Source: Variimorphobacter saccharofermentans (GTDB lineage Bacteria > Bacillota > Clostridia > Lachnospirales > Lachnospiraceae). From it: a stretch of 64,000 nt of DNA. Positions 7,497-16,371 of this stretch are shown here, piece by piece. A program made the translations under genes and the position numbers. Location of the stretch: positions 2,013,001 to 2,077,000 of the forward strand of contig NZ_JACEGA010000001.1 in assembly GCF_014174405.1 (NCBI RefSeq). The letters are read 5' to 3'. A model generated the notes under the pieces. That model made no database searches. It was given only the letters and a program-made list of their open reading frames with translations, and was not told where the DNA came from. Numbering within the stretch: position 1 is the first letter of the stretch; the number at the start of each line of letters is the position of its first letter.

Positions 7497-7634
7497 ATAA
7501 AAAATGCACAACCACATCGAAAAAACGAGGTTATGCCATCCTCCTTATCTATTCATTTCATCTATAGGATCAATGCATTCGGTTAGAATTGCACATAATC
7601 ATATTATGGTAAATATCATGGTTTCATTGATAGA

Positions 7635-8408
7635 CTAAGAATAAATCAGCAATTTTACACTGTATCTACCTTTTTTCGTCTGATATGTGGTTCCAGTGTA
7701 GATAAATTTCCCATAACCGCGAACGGATACAATATCATTTTCTTTTAGAGTATAACTATTCGACGTAATAATCTTACCGCCAACTGATACCTTACCGCCT
7801 TCAATCAGTCCGGATAAACTGCTTCTGGAACCATGAAATGCAACAGAAAGCACACTATCCAGTCGAACAGAGGTAACAGTTCCGATCACCTCTTTGAACT
7901 TGGGCTTATAATCAAACTCCTGTATCGTAATGATCTGAGTTGTCACATTCGTATGCTTGACACGGGACAACTGTTCAGCAATAAAGGAACTGATTCCGGA
8001 ATGGCAAAATAGAAAACCCCCATTCTCATTAACAAGAATATCTCCAAGCTTACTACGATCTATGCCAAGATTAAGGATTGCACCCAGAAAGTCCCGATGA
8101 TTTAATTTATCACTAAATTTGATGTTTACTGGAGTAATCTTGATACAGTTTATAGGATATTCAATTTCACTTTCCTCAGAGATAGCTTCATTTCCGCAAA
8201 AACAAAGTATTTTTCTTTCGGCATCTTGAAATCCCCCAAAAGTAAAATACTTTATCCTTGGTAATTCATATTTGAGGTTTAAAAATATGGTCTGTTCATT
8301 TAAGTTCAAAAAATCCGAGTATAAACAACATCCGCGTAAATCTGCTGTATTTGCTAAATCTGATAAGCGTTTACGAAAAATTAGCTCTTCTTTCTCTTGT
8401 TTCATCAT
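7635..8408 (-). CDS. ylmH: YlmH-type S4-domain RNA-binding protein
   Basis: 258 residues. The C-terminal S4 domain (RLDSVLSVAFHGSRSSLSGL through VSVRGYGKF) and the YlmH N-terminal domain are recognisable. In Bacillus, YlmH is a ribosome-associated quality-control factor. Genes of this family sit in the sepF cluster near ftsZ-linked genes. The ATG at 8408 lies four bases after the sepF stop codon, suggesting translational coupling. An upstream frame extension to 8450 overlaps sepF and is not needed. Confidence 0.9.
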   Translation of the reverse strand: MMKQEKEELIFRKRLSDLANTADLRGCCLYSDFLNLNEQTIFLNLKYELPRIKYFTFGGFQDAERKILCFCGNEAISEESEIEYPINCIKITPVNIKFSDKLNHRDFLGAILNLGIDRSKLGDILVNENGGFLFCHSGISSFIAEQLSRVKHTNVTTQIITIQEFDYKPKFKEVIGTVTSVRLDSVLSVAFHGSRSSLSGLIEGGKVSVGGKIITSNSYTLKENDIVSVRGYGKFIYTGTTYQTKKGRYSVKLLIYS

Positions 8409-8412
8409 ATGC

Positions 8413-8985
8413 TTAGAATTTAGATTGGAATGTCGGCGGCTCAAAACCATTCTGCTGTATCATATCTAAATAATCTCCTGAAATATCAACGGTATCTGGA
8501 GATACGATAAAGATACAATTTGAGATTCGATGTAATTTACCGTTAATGGCATAAACAGAGCCTGAAATAAAATCCATGGTTCGTTGTGCTAATTTGTCAT
8601 CAAAACCTTCCAAATTAATCACGGTTGCCCTTCCGGTTAAGAGCATGTCACATATTTCTTGAGAGTCTTCAAAGGATGTAGGTTTCATGATGCATACTTC
8701 AAGCCCCTTAGGGGTTGTTCGGATAGGTACAACCTTATTTGCTGTACTTCGTTCCATTTTTGGCATCCTTTCCTTTCTTGATTCGCTTGCAGTCTGCACT
8801 GGCGGAGCAGCAAACGCCTGAGTATTCATAGCTTCTTCGTATCTTTCCTGTTTCGCTTCACGTTTTTCTGCGCGTTTTGCCTTCTTTCTCTCTTTCTCAG
8901 TTTCCTCTTGCAAATACTCTTCATATTCTTCATCTTCGTCTTCGGTTAAATGCATAGAGTTTAAAAAGTTTTTTAATATAGACAT
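8413..8985 (-). CDS. sepF: Cell division protein SepF
   Basis: 190 residues. The C-terminal DUF552/SepF core is clear: VCIMKPTSFEDSQEICDML, VINLEGFDDKLAQRTMDFISG, and a final hydrophobic segment with GDYLDMI. The first 85 residues form an amphipathic N terminus (MSILKNFLNSM), which anchors SepF to membrane, and then a highly charged Glu/Lys/Arg linker. SepF polymerises and bundles FtsZ at the division septum. It follows yggS by 19 bp and precedes ylmH, the conserved ylmE-sepF-ylmH order. ylmG and divIVA are not between them here. Confidence 0.95.
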   Translation of the reverse strand: MSILKNFLNSMHLTEDEDEEYEEYLQEETEKERKKAKRAEKREAKQERYEEAMNTQAFAAPPVQTASESRKERMPKMERSTANKVVPIRTTPKGLEVCIMKPTSFEDSQEICDMLLTGRATVINLEGFDDKLAQRTMDFISGSVYAINGKLHRISNCIFIVSPDTVDISGDYLDMIQQNGFEPPTFQSKF

Positions 8986-9004
8986 ATCCTATCTCCTATC
9001 AATA

Positions 9005-9775
9005 TTAATTCACATGATATATTCTCTCACCAAAAATGCCTGTCCCAACACGGACTATAGTGGCACCTTCTTCAATTGCAACTTCAAAATCGCCAGTCAT
9101 ACCCATAGATAATATATTGAAATACTCCAATTTACTATCTATTGATTCATTTGTAAAGAAATCATTATAATTCAAATTGTTTCCATCACCCTTATTATCA
9201 ATGTTTTTTGATTTTATGTCAACATATAATTCTCGTAATTTTCTAAAATACTTCCTGTTTTTTTCAGGATTTTCTACATAAGGTGCAATTGTCATTAATC
9301 CTCTGACGCGAATATGGGAAAGTTTTGATATTTCTATAAAAAGTGGCAATACTTCTTCTAGTTTTACGCCAAATTTAGTATCCTCTTCTGCTACATTTAC
9401 TTCTATGAGGATATCACACAGGATATCTTTTTTGGCGGCTTCCTCCTCAATTTGCTCGGCTAATCTGAGGGAATCAACTGAATGAATGAGAACGGCCTTG
9501 TCCACAATATACTTAACCTTATTACGCTGAAGATGTCCAATAAGGTGCCAATAAACAGGTTCGGAAAATATGTGGTTAAGGTCTTCATATTTTTTAACCA
9601 TTTCCTGAACCTTATTTTCACCAAAATGCCTCATTCCAAGGTTATATGCTTCCATTAGCATCTCATTTGGCTTTGTTTTACTGACAGCAATTAAGGTCAC
9701 CTCACTGCGCTTCCGACCGGCACGGTCGCAAGCCGCTTGAATACGTTTCTCTATATTAATAATATTCTCTTTCAT
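9005..9775 (-). CDS. yggS: YggS/YlmE-family pyridoxal-phosphate homeostasis protein
   Basis: 256 residues, a little longer than the usual 220-235. The PLP-binding lysine is Lys33 in IAVSKTKP, and HLIGHLQRNK, LSMGMTGDFEVAI and VRVGTGIFGER are typical motifs. The single-domain alanine-racemase-like barrel binds PLP and keeps cellular vitamin B6 and amino-acid pools in balance without known catalysis. An Asn/Asp-rich stretch of about 20 residues (around 198-220, with DNKGDGNNLNYNDFF) interrupts the region before LSMGM and explains the extra length. The gene is first of the yggS-sepF-ylmH run. Confidence 0.93.
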   Translation of the reverse strand: MKENIINIEKRIQAACDRAGRKRSEVTLIAVSKTKPNEMLMEAYNLGMRHFGENKVQEMVKKYEDLNHIFSEPVYWHLIGHLQRNKVKYIVDKAVLIHSVDSLRLAEQIEEEAAKKDILCDILIEVNVAEEDTKFGVKLEEVLPLFIEISKLSHIRVRGLMTIAPYVENPEKNRKYFRKLRELYVDIKSKNIDNKGDGNNLNYNDFFTNESIDSKLEYFNILSMGMTGDFEVAIEEGATIVRVGTGIFGERIYHVN

Positions 9776-9803
9776 AATCTCCCTCCAATCAAACTAATAA
9801 ATA

Positions 9804-9989
9804 GGTAATTGCGAAATTATACAACGAAAGTACGATCTACGAACCATCAGTTGTCATGAATAAATGTGGTCATTGTGTATACAGTGGATACCTGTTCCGT
9901 ATCAAACCATAACAGAAGGAGCGGGTTTGCGCAGGATTATGTATCTGCCGTATGCATAATTGAGATATCTTCAGAGTTTTGCAATTGCC
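9804..9989. repeat. Dispersed palindromic element, copy 1
   Basis: A 186-bp imperfect palindrome bounded by GGTAATTGCGAAAT (left) and TTTTGCAATTGCC (right). It shares blocks with 43252-43396, including 19 identical bases (9872-9890, ATTGTGTATACAGTGGATA), the core AAACCATAACAGAAGGAGCGGGTTTGCG with 2-3 differences, and ATATCTTCAGAGTTTTGCAATTG. Copy 1 carries about 45 extra bases in its left arm. It lies between the HlyD-like gene and yggS, ending 13 bp after the HlyD-like stop codon. No ORF is present, so it looks like a MITE/REP-type element or a processed RNA hairpin. Confidence 0.75.
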
Positions 9990-10002
9990 GAAAATCTATA
10001 AA

Positions 10003-11394
10003 TTAATAAATAATTTTTTCTTCAATTGCGGTTGTAGCATCCAAGGCAATTTGATCATATGCAGATACCCCCTTTGGAGTATTGTCATCTATGATACAAT
10101 ATTCTTTGTTCTGGTATAGAATCTCTATTCTGTTAAATACGGCATATCCTTGGTTTACATTATATACGCCAGTTAATTTACTGGTTTGATTCAACTGATA
10201 ACGATCCTCTGAGTCTGGATCCGGCGAAGTAATCCAGGTTCCAGGAGTAAATAAATCAGCATCCACATATCCATAATTCTCATCTTCATAATACTTCTGA
10301 GCTTCGACAAATGGAAATGTCACCTCGCCTGTCTCATCGTATACTTCTTTAATCAAACCTTCTTTCGTACTTTCACCACCGAGAGTAAAATATTCTAATG
10401 GTACCAGATAAAACTCCTTCTCTACAATTGAAGTCAACGGTATTTTTAAGCCCTCCACCGTATCGAAGTCCAAACGTACATCAATAAACCGTTCTTCCAG
10501 ATAATTGGATAAATACTGATTCAAGGTAAGCTTTGCAAAGGAATCGGATCCTTTTTGAAACAATGAAATTTTCGCAGTTAATTCTAAATTATCCTCTATA
10601 ATGGTTGCTTTTACGGTTTCTTTCTCCAAAAGCAATTCGTATTGCTCCGTCGTAAGTGGGAGCACAATGGACCAAGTCTCTGAGGTGATTAATTTATAGA
10701 TAGGACTGGATGCAGTAACCATCTCTGGAGTACGGAGGCTTAACCTCTCATAATTTTCTAATTGAAACATATCCATGGTAACACCTTCAGGGGTTATCGC
10801 TTCAAAGCTGTCCATATAGTATGTAATTATGCCACTTTCCGGTGAAGGAACCATATCAAAGGAATAGTTGATACCTGTTTCCTCCATGAGCTCCTGAGTT
10901 TGGTTTATAATTGAGCTATTTAAAATATCAAGTACAGTCCCTTTTACGTTTTCTTTAAACTCATAAACAGACGAATACTCTGTATTGGAAAAAGAGGATT
11001 GAAATGCTCTGATTTCATGTCGGAGCTCCGCATTATCCTTCTCCGTTAATTTCATCGCAATTTCTCCGTTCGAGATGGCTTCTACCATCATACCATTATC
11101 GTCAACGGAATAAACGGAGGTACCTTTAGCTACTCGGGCGCCTTCTTTTTGAAAATATGTAATATATCCGGCCTTATCCGATTTCATTACCTTCTCTTCA
11201 CGGAGTATAATGCCTGTAATTTGATTATCAATCGCAGTGGTACCTTCATGTACCTCATATATCGATAGCTTTTCCTTTGTAAAATACAGATAAACATTAA
11301 TTGCTATATATACAAAGAGGATTAAAAATACGATAACTCCGATATTAATACTCCTGCGTTTCTTAAATTTTACAACCTTATTATTGTCTCCCAA
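10003..11394 (-). CDS. HlyD-like single-pass membrane protein of the sepF cluster
   Basis: 463 residues. A basic N terminus (KFKKRR) precedes one membrane helix (about residues 18-38), and the rest lies outside the membrane. The HlyD-like beta-barrel/lipoyl start is visible (IDNQITGIILREEKVMKSDKAGYITYFQKEGARVAKGT). I chose TTG at 11394 because GGGAGGAG lies about six bases upstream; a TTG at 11409 lies within that site. Such proteins are recurrent neighbours of yggS-sepF in clostridia, without a transporter partner, so a role in envelope or division is possible. The function is not established. The element at 9804-9989 separates it from yggS. Confidence 0.75.
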   Translation of the reverse strand: MGDNNKVVKFKKRRSINIGVIVFLILFVYIAINVYLYFTKEKLSIYEVHEGTTAIDNQITGIILREEKVMKSDKAGYITYFQKEGARVAKGTSVYSVDDNGMMVEAISNGEIAMKLTEKDNAELRHEIRAFQSSFSNTEYSSVYEFKENVKGTVLDILNSSIINQTQELMEETGINYSFDMVPSPESGIITYYMDSFEAITPEGVTMDMFQLENYERLSLRTPEMVTASSPIYKLITSETWSIVLPLTTEQYELLLEKETVKATIIEDNLELTAKISLFQKGSDSFAKLTLNQYLSNYLEERFIDVRLDFDTVEGLKIPLTSIVEKEFYLVPLEYFTLGGESTKEGLIKEVYDETGEVTFPFVEAQKYYEDENYGYVDADLFTPGTWITSPDPDSEDRYQLNQTSKLTGVYNVNQGYAVFNRIEILYQNKEYCIIDDNTPKGVSAYDQIALDATTAIEEKIIY

Positions 11395-11654
11395 ATTTTC
11401 TCCTCCCAATTTTGCTACTCCTTTATTATAATGAATCTTAATAATTTTTTAAACCCTTTTTTCTATAATATATTTGTGAATTACAGTTCAAAGATTATTA
11501 GTAATTCGACATTACAATATTTGATAAAAACTGTTACTGTGAATAATCGTTAAAAATATGGTTAATATATTAAAAGAGAGTTTTCTTTCTAAATCTTAAA
11601 TTATATAGAATAAAGAAAGTAAGGTAATTGAATATTCCATGAAGGAGGTTTTCT

Positions 11655-11852
11655 ATGAAAACATTGGATTATATTGCATTGATACTAGTTATTATCGGTG
11701 CAATTAATTGGGGATTAATCGGTTTTTTTAGCTTTGACTTGGTAAGGGCAATATTCGGAGATATGACCATCATATCCAGAGTGATCTATGCACTGGTTGG
11801 TGTATCCGGTCTATATGCATTAAGCTACTTCGGAAGATTAAGAAATGAATAA
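11655..11852 (+). CDS. DUF378 (YuzA-like) small membrane protein
   Basis: 65 residues with two membrane helices (about 5-25 and 43-60). It has the DUF378 pattern: DYIALILVIIGAINWGLIG and a C-terminal LYALSYFGR. The ATG is preceded by GAAGGAGG. Function is unknown. It is the only plus-strand gene between 2.7 kb and the right edge, and it stands alone with its own terminator at 11868-11895. Confidence 0.85.
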   Translation: MKTLDYIALILVIIGAINWGLIGFFSFDLVRAIFGDMTIISRVIYALVGVSGLYALSYFGRLRNE

Positions 11853-11867
11853 TAGTTATAAAAAATA

Positions 11868-11895
11868 GGAGCGTTCGTTTACACGACGCTCCTTT
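11868..11895 (+). terminator. Intrinsic terminator after the DUF378 gene
   Basis: GGAGCGT (11868-11874) and ACGCTCC (11886-11892) form a GC-rich 7-bp stem followed by TTTATCTT. The reverse strand has AAAAA/TTTTT flanks too, so it can also serve the convergent gene ending at 11918. Confidence 0.75.
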
Positions 11896-11917
11896 ATCTT
11901 AATATAAGGTATCTTTA

Positions 11918-12337
11918 TTACAAAGATACAATCACATTCTTTTTTACGCTTTCAGGGAGTTGATCTTGATTCATGGAAACACTGATAACGAAATCAACAT
12001 TAAACTGAGCTGATATTTTCTCTAACTTTGAAAACACAAACTCAATATTATCATTATTAACATAGGCTATTTTGAGGAAACTATCAAGATAAATTGCCTG
12101 TAAATCATGATTACAAGAAATGATACCGCAGATAAAACCAATAAATTCACTTTGATTTTCAATAAAATAATCCTGGACATTTTCCAATCGAATCTTATTG
12201 CTCAGTTCGTACATATGCTTGTTGCTTTTGTCAAGATAAACAATGCTTCCTTTTGCAGCTCTTACTTCAGAGTTCGCTTTATCGATAAGGATTTTAGTCT
12301 TACCCTTACCTTTTTCACCTGAAATTATCTGTATCAT
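11918..12337 (-). CDS. Small P-loop protein of unknown function
   Basis: 139 residues from the ATG at 12337, preceded by AAGGAGGAG. The N terminus MIQIISGEKGKGKTK is a Walker A-like loop (GEKGKGKT, residues 7-14). A possible Walker B strand is near LQAIYLDSFL. The fold would be a minimal P-loop NTPase that ends soon after an IxFVISVSMNQDQLP segment. I do not recognise a named family. Similar short ATPases are found in clostridial genomes annotated loosely as PilT-like or hypothetical. It is convergent with the DUF378 gene and stands apart from dacF. Confidence 0.6.
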   Translation of the reverse strand: MIQIISGEKGKGKTKILIDKANSEVRAAKGSIVYLDKSNKHMYELSNKIRLENVQDYFIENQSEFIGFICGIISCNHDLQAIYLDSFLKIAYVNNDNIEFVFSKLEKISAQFNVDFVISVSMNQDQLPESVKKNVIVSL

Positions 12338-12496
12338 TGTAATCTCCTCCTTATGATTGGCGCAACTAAGATGTGCGGTGCCAAATATTAAATTGTACAT
12401 TATGTCTTAAGAACCATAATTTATATAATAATTATAGTACATAGGGAAAGGAAAAACAACCATTAAATCATGAATAAAATATAAACATGTGGATGA

Positions 12497-13462
12497 TTAA
12501 TTCGATGTCAGGGAAAGTAGATGTGTCATATCGGAATATAATTCGTCTCTGTTTGCTGCTTTTAATATGAGCGAGATGTATTCCCTGTTTTCAGCATCCC
12601 TGCTTAATAAGATTAAGCAATTTCCTGCTTTACGGGTAGTACCTGTCTTCCCACCTATTACCTCAATGCCTTCCGTTATCTCTGCTTCTCCTTTAAGATA
12701 TAGATTTGTGCTTCCAAAGGTTTTTTCCTTTGCATTTCCGTCTTTATCCTGATAATTAGCGGTATATGAGGTGGAGTTAATAATGGTTTGAAAGGTATCG
12801 TATTGAAGAAGTTCGTTAAAAATCAAATATAAATCATAAGCCGTCGTGTATTGGTCATCACTATGTAATCCATTCGAATTCACAAAGTTCGAGTGTACGG
12901 CTCCAATCCTCTTTGCTTCTTCATTCATTTTTTTAACAAAGGCTTCTTCACTACCACTGATATGATCTGCTACTGCAACAGCAGCGTCATTACCGGAATA
13001 TATCAGAAGGCAGTTTAAAAGCGCTTCCATTGAGATAACATCTCCTTCTTGAAATCCACAAAGCTTAGCTCCTGATTCCTCAATATGGGATGCATTATAA
13101 CTGACAGTGACCATATCGGATAACTCTCCGTACTTAAGTACTATGAGAGAGGTTAACAGCTTAGTGAGGCTGGCCGGATAGAGCTTATCATATACATGAC
13201 TGGCATAAATCACCTCTTGATTAGTAGTGTCTACGAGTAAAGAAGCACCTGCAGTTAATTCACTATCATCACCCGTGTTATTATTCTCCGGAATTATTAC
13301 TAAATCCTCTGCAAAGAAATCTCCTTGTGTTACAAGATTGTCAATTGCATAATCTGATGAGGAAATCCGGCTTTCAAAGAGCAAAAGATCTTTTGATGAG
13401 TTTTTGCAGCCTGCCAATGTTAACATGGCAAGTATGATACCTATAGAAAGTACTTTTTTCAT
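12497..13462 (-). CDS. D-alanyl-D-alanine carboxypeptidase lipoprotein (S11, DacF-like)
   Basis: 321 residues. The N terminus is a lipoprotein signal with lipobox LAGC (Cys19). The penicillin-binding serine peptidase motifs are SLTK (Ser98/Lys101), SGND (SxN) and KTGTT (KTG), in the right order. The enzyme trims the terminal D-Ala from peptidoglycan pentapeptides outside the membrane. It is short: the S11 C-terminal beta-domain is absent or minimal, since the protein ends about 50 residues after KTG. It is followed by mgsA on the other side of an 82-bp gap. Confidence 0.92.
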   Translation of the reverse strand: MKKVLSIGIILAMLTLAGCKNSSKDLLLFESRISSSDYAIDNLVTQGDFFAEDLVIIPENNNTGDDSELTAGASLLVDTTNQEVIYASHVYDKLYPASLTKLLTSLIVLKYGELSDMVTVSYNASHIEESGAKLCGFQEGDVISMEALLNCLLIYSGNDAAVAVADHISGSEEAFVKKMNEEAKRIGAVHSNFVNSNGLHSDDQYTTAYDLYLIFNELLQYDTFQTIINSTSYTANYQDKDGNAKEKTFGSTNLYLKGEAEITEGIEVIGGKTGTTRKAGNCLILLSRDAENREYISLILKAANRDELYSDMTHLLSLTSN

Positions 13463-13544
13463 TTGTAAACCATCTCCTACCTTTGAACTTGTCAGTTATT
13501 ATTTAATAATCCGAAGAAGCATCCTAAGGAGCGTCATAGCTTTA

Positions 13545-13943
13545 TTAAGCTTTGAAGAGATCACGCCAATCAAGATCACCGCGATCAAGTGCTTTTACTA
13601 GAAGTTCTGCTGTTGCTAGATTTGTAGCAAGTGGTATATTGTGTTTATCACAAAGCTGAAAGATGTTATTTACATCAGGCTCATGAGATTTTGGTGACAA
13701 TGGATCTCTTAAAAAGATTACTAGATCGATTTGATTATGTTCAATTTGCGAACCTAATTGCTGCTCTCCCCCAAGATGGCCCGCCAGATATTTGTGTACG
13801 GTTAAATTGGTAACTTCCTCAATCAAACGACCAGTAGTGCCGGTTGCATATAGAGTATTTTTACTTAATATGCCACGATATGCAATACAGAAATTTTGCA
13901 TTAATTTTTTTTTAGCATCATGTGCTATCATGCCAATATTCAT
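13545..13943 (-). CDS. mgsA: Methylglyoxal synthase
   Basis: 132 residues. The ATG at 13943 is preceded by GGAGG at a five-base spacing; an upstream TTG at 13955 is rejected. Motifs include IAHDAKK at the N terminus, ATGTTGRLIEE, HLGGEQQLG, IFLRDPLSPKSHEPD and NLATAELL. The enzyme converts dihydroxyacetone phosphate to methylglyoxal and phosphate, a bypass that relieves phosphosugar stress. The gene follows rodA, and mgsA near the min/rodA cluster is common in clostridia. Confidence 0.95.
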   Translation of the reverse strand: MNIGMIAHDAKKKLMQNFCIAYRGILSKNTLYATGTTGRLIEEVTNLTVHKYLAGHLGGEQQLGSQIEHNQIDLVIFLRDPLSPKSHEPDVNNIFQLCDKHNIPLATNLATAELLVKALDRGDLDWRDLFKA

Positions 13944-14068
13944 ATTCTCCTCCAATCCGCCGCTTTCGACGACATAACACAGAATATAACCCCTATTTTG
14001 TTAAATTCTTATATATGAATAATAAATTAAACATTACTATTAAGCCATCCGAACAAACAGCTTAAATA

Positions 14069-15190
14069 TCAACCCCTGATTTTCTTCGGTTGCAATCTTA
14101 TATTAATTATGATGCCAATTGCAATCATAGAACTCATCATAGAACTTAATCCAGAGCTCAAAAACGGTAGGGGTATTCCTGTATTTGGCAATATAGAAGT
14201 GGCCACTCCAATATTAACAAATACTTGAAATGCAAACATTGATGCAATACCAACTGCAATCAGCATACCTAAATAGTCAGGTGCTCTCTTTGCAGTTACT
14301 AAGCAGATATAAATTAAAATGGAAAACAGTATAATAATAATACAGCTTCCAATAAATCCAAATTCCTCTCCAGCGACAGAAAAAATAAAGTCGCTTTCAG
14401 AAATAGGAACCATATCATAATTACGAAAATTCTCGGCACCATCATTCAACAGCTTCCCATAAAGCTGGCCAGAACCGATTGCCTGAACGGAATTATCCTG
14501 TTGAAACATAATTTCAGGGTATAGCTCTGGATTTAGAATGGAGAGAACTCTCTCCTGCTGATATGGTTTCAGTAAAACCTGATAGTCCTGTTGTATATAC
14601 CAAAACAATCCGCCAATAGCAGGAAGTCCGATTAACAGAATCGGCATTACAATCTTCCAGCTTAACCCGGCAGTAAATATCATCATGCCAAAAATAAATA
14701 ATACTACAATACTGGTTGATAAATTAGGCTGATCCAAGATAAAATATACTGGAATTGCAACTAATATTAAAGAGGCACCAATTAAAAAGATATTATTTAT
14801 TTTCGCTCGAAATATGGAATAAAGCTTTGCCAAAAAAATGATCATTATTATTTTACTCAGCTCCGAAGGCTGTAACGGAATCGGTCCGAGTCGTATCCAT
14901 CGCTGTGAATCATTAAGATTATATCCCATGAATTTTACCATTAATAATAATGCAATATTAATAATATATAAAATGATATAGAAACTCGATATAAAATGAT
15001 AATCAACGAGAGATACAATAACTACAATAAGGATACCACCTGCTAAACCAATAAGATGCTTAACAAACAGATTCTCTTCCTCTGTCTGCACCTGTTTGAT
15101 TAGGAAGGCTCCAATCATGCCCAATAAAAGGACAACAATGATTAAAGGAATATTATAGCGCTTAAAGTCATACTGTTTAAAATTAAACAT
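14069..15190 (-). CDS. rodA: Rod-shape peptidoglycan polymerase RodA (SEDS family)
   Basis: 373 residues with about ten membrane helices. SEDS-family motifs include RWIRLGPIPLQPSELSK in the first half and NTGIPLPFLSSGLSSMM near the C terminus. RodA is the glycosyltransferase partner of PBP2 in the elongasome. The gene follows minE by 13 bp, so the window holds both PBP2 (17170-20016) and RodA in one string with the Min proteins between. Confidence 0.93.
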   Translation of the reverse strand: MFNFKQYDFKRYNIPLIIVVLLLGMIGAFLIKQVQTEEENLFVKHLIGLAGGILIVVIVSLVDYHFISSFYIILYIINIALLLMVKFMGYNLNDSQRWIRLGPIPLQPSELSKIIMIIFLAKLYSIFRAKINNIFLIGASLILVAIPVYFILDQPNLSTSIVVLFIFGMMIFTAGLSWKIVMPILLIGLPAIGGLFWYIQQDYQVLLKPYQQERVLSILNPELYPEIMFQQDNSVQAIGSGQLYGKLLNDGAENFRNYDMVPISESDFIFSVAGEEFGFIGSCIIIILFSILIYICLVTAKRAPDYLGMLIAVGIASMFAFQVFVNIGVATSILPNTGIPLPFLSSGLSSMMSSMIAIGIIINIRLQPKKIRG

Positions 15191-15203
15191 TCAGTCAACA
15201 CCT

Positions 15204-15479
15204 TTATTTCTTGGAGGACTTCATATCCTTAATTGGAATATTGGCAAATAATGCGGGCACGGAACCGTTATTAGTCTCAGATTCAGTTTGCGTTATTTTA
15301 ATATCCAAGCCCTCAAGATCAATTTCAATATATTTAGATATTACGTTAATAATATCATTCTTAATTTGTTCCATAATTTCAGGAGAACATCCGGCACGGT
15401 CAGATACTAAAACAAGTTTTAGCCTGTCTTTTGCGATGCTTCCTGTACCTTTTTTCTTAAAGAAATCTGTAAAGCCCAT
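15204..15479 (-). CDS. minE: Cell division topological specificity factor MinE
   Basis: 91 residues with KDRLKLVLVSDRAGCSPEIM, the anti-MinCD and dimerisation start, then VISKYIEIDLEGLDIKITQ. MinE drives MinD off the membrane so that MinCD oscillates and FtsZ rings form at mid-cell. It follows minD by 14 bp. Its presence fits with the missing divIVA in the sepF cluster of this window. Confidence 0.95.
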   Translation of the reverse strand: MGFTDFFKKKGTGSIAKDRLKLVLVSDRAGCSPEIMEQIKNDIINVISKYIEIDLEGLDIKITQTESETNNGSVPALFANIPIKDMKSSKK

Positions 15480-15493
15480 TTGTGCTACCTCCC

Positions 15494-16285
15494 CTAATTT
15501 TTCTTACGTTTACCAAAAAGCATCCCGAATATACTGCGTTTTTCCTCCAAATCTAAATATGGAACTTCCTCTCCTATGATTCTTTTACATATATTCATAT
15601 AAGCTCTTCCAGCAAGGGAATCAGAACCAACGAGTGGCTCACCCTGATTCGTAGAAATAACGATGTTCTCGTCATCAGGTACAATACCAATCAAATCAAC
15701 GGCCAATATTTCGCAAACATCCTCGCTTGACATCATATCGCCTCGCTTTACCATATCCATACGAATACGGTTAACAATCAGATGTGTCTGCTTCATTTCA
15801 CTAGCTTCTAGTAAACCGATGATACGATCCGCATCTCTTACTGCGGAAACTTCGGGGGTAGTAACTACTAATGCTCTGTCTGCTCCAGCAATTGCATTCT
15901 TGAAGCCTTGCTCGATACCTGCAGGACAGTCCATTAATATGTAATCAAATTCATCTCTAAGCTCATCAGCGAGCTTTCTCATCTGCTCCGGTGTAACGGC
16001 ATTCTTATCTCTTGTCTGAGCAGAAGGTAATAAATATAGGTTTGGATAACGTTTATCTTTAATTAGTGCATTTCGAATTCTACAGGTCCCTTCAATGACA
16101 TCAACGAGATTATATACAATTCGATTTTCTAATCCCATGACAACATCAAGATTTCTTAGACCTATATCGGTATCAATTAATACAACTTTCTTATCCAACA
16201 TAGCTAAACCTGTACCGACATTGGCGGTTGAAGTAGTTTTACCAACTCCGCCTTTGCCCGATGTAACGACAATTACTTCTCCCAT
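15494..16285 (-). CDS. minD: Septum-site determining ATPase MinD
   Basis: 263 residues. The deviant Walker A motif is KGGVGKTT near residues 11-18 with the signature Lys, and LIDTDIGLRNLD, YILMDCPAGIE and VTTPEVSAVRDADR are all present. The basic C-terminal tail (IFGMLFGKRKKN) is the amphipathic membrane-targeting helix. MinD binds ATP and membrane and recruits MinC and MinE. It is separated from minC by 184 bp that contain inverted repeats. Confidence 0.97.
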   Translation of the reverse strand: MGEVIVVTSGKGGVGKTTSTANVGTGLAMLDKKVVLIDTDIGLRNLDVVMGLENRIVYNLVDVIEGTCRIRNALIKDKRYPNLYLLPSAQTRDKNAVTPEQMRKLADELRDEFDYILMDCPAGIEQGFKNAIAGADRALVVTTPEVSAVRDADRIIGLLEASEMKQTHLIVNRIRMDMVKRGDMMSSEDVCEILAVDLIGIVPDDENIVISTNQGEPLVGSDSLAGRAYMNICKRIIGEEVPYLDLEEKRSIFGMLFGKRKKN

Positions 16286-16348
16286 ATTATGATTCCTCCG
16301 TTGATATTCAAGATTATTCCCAGGATTTTCGAGTCTAATCCTATTCTT

Positions 16349-16371
16349 CCCGGAAGGTGATACCTGCCGGG
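16349..16371 (-). promoter_or_regulatory. Hairpin in the minC-minD gap
   Basis: CCCGG-A-AGGT-GAT-ACCT-G-CCGGG forms two stacked stems with a single mismatch and a 3-base loop. No T-run follows on either strand, so it is not a classical terminator; it may be an mRNA processing or stability element between minC and minD. A weaker 8-bp dyad, ACTATTCA/TGAATAGT, flanks 16392-16441. Confidence 0.45.
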
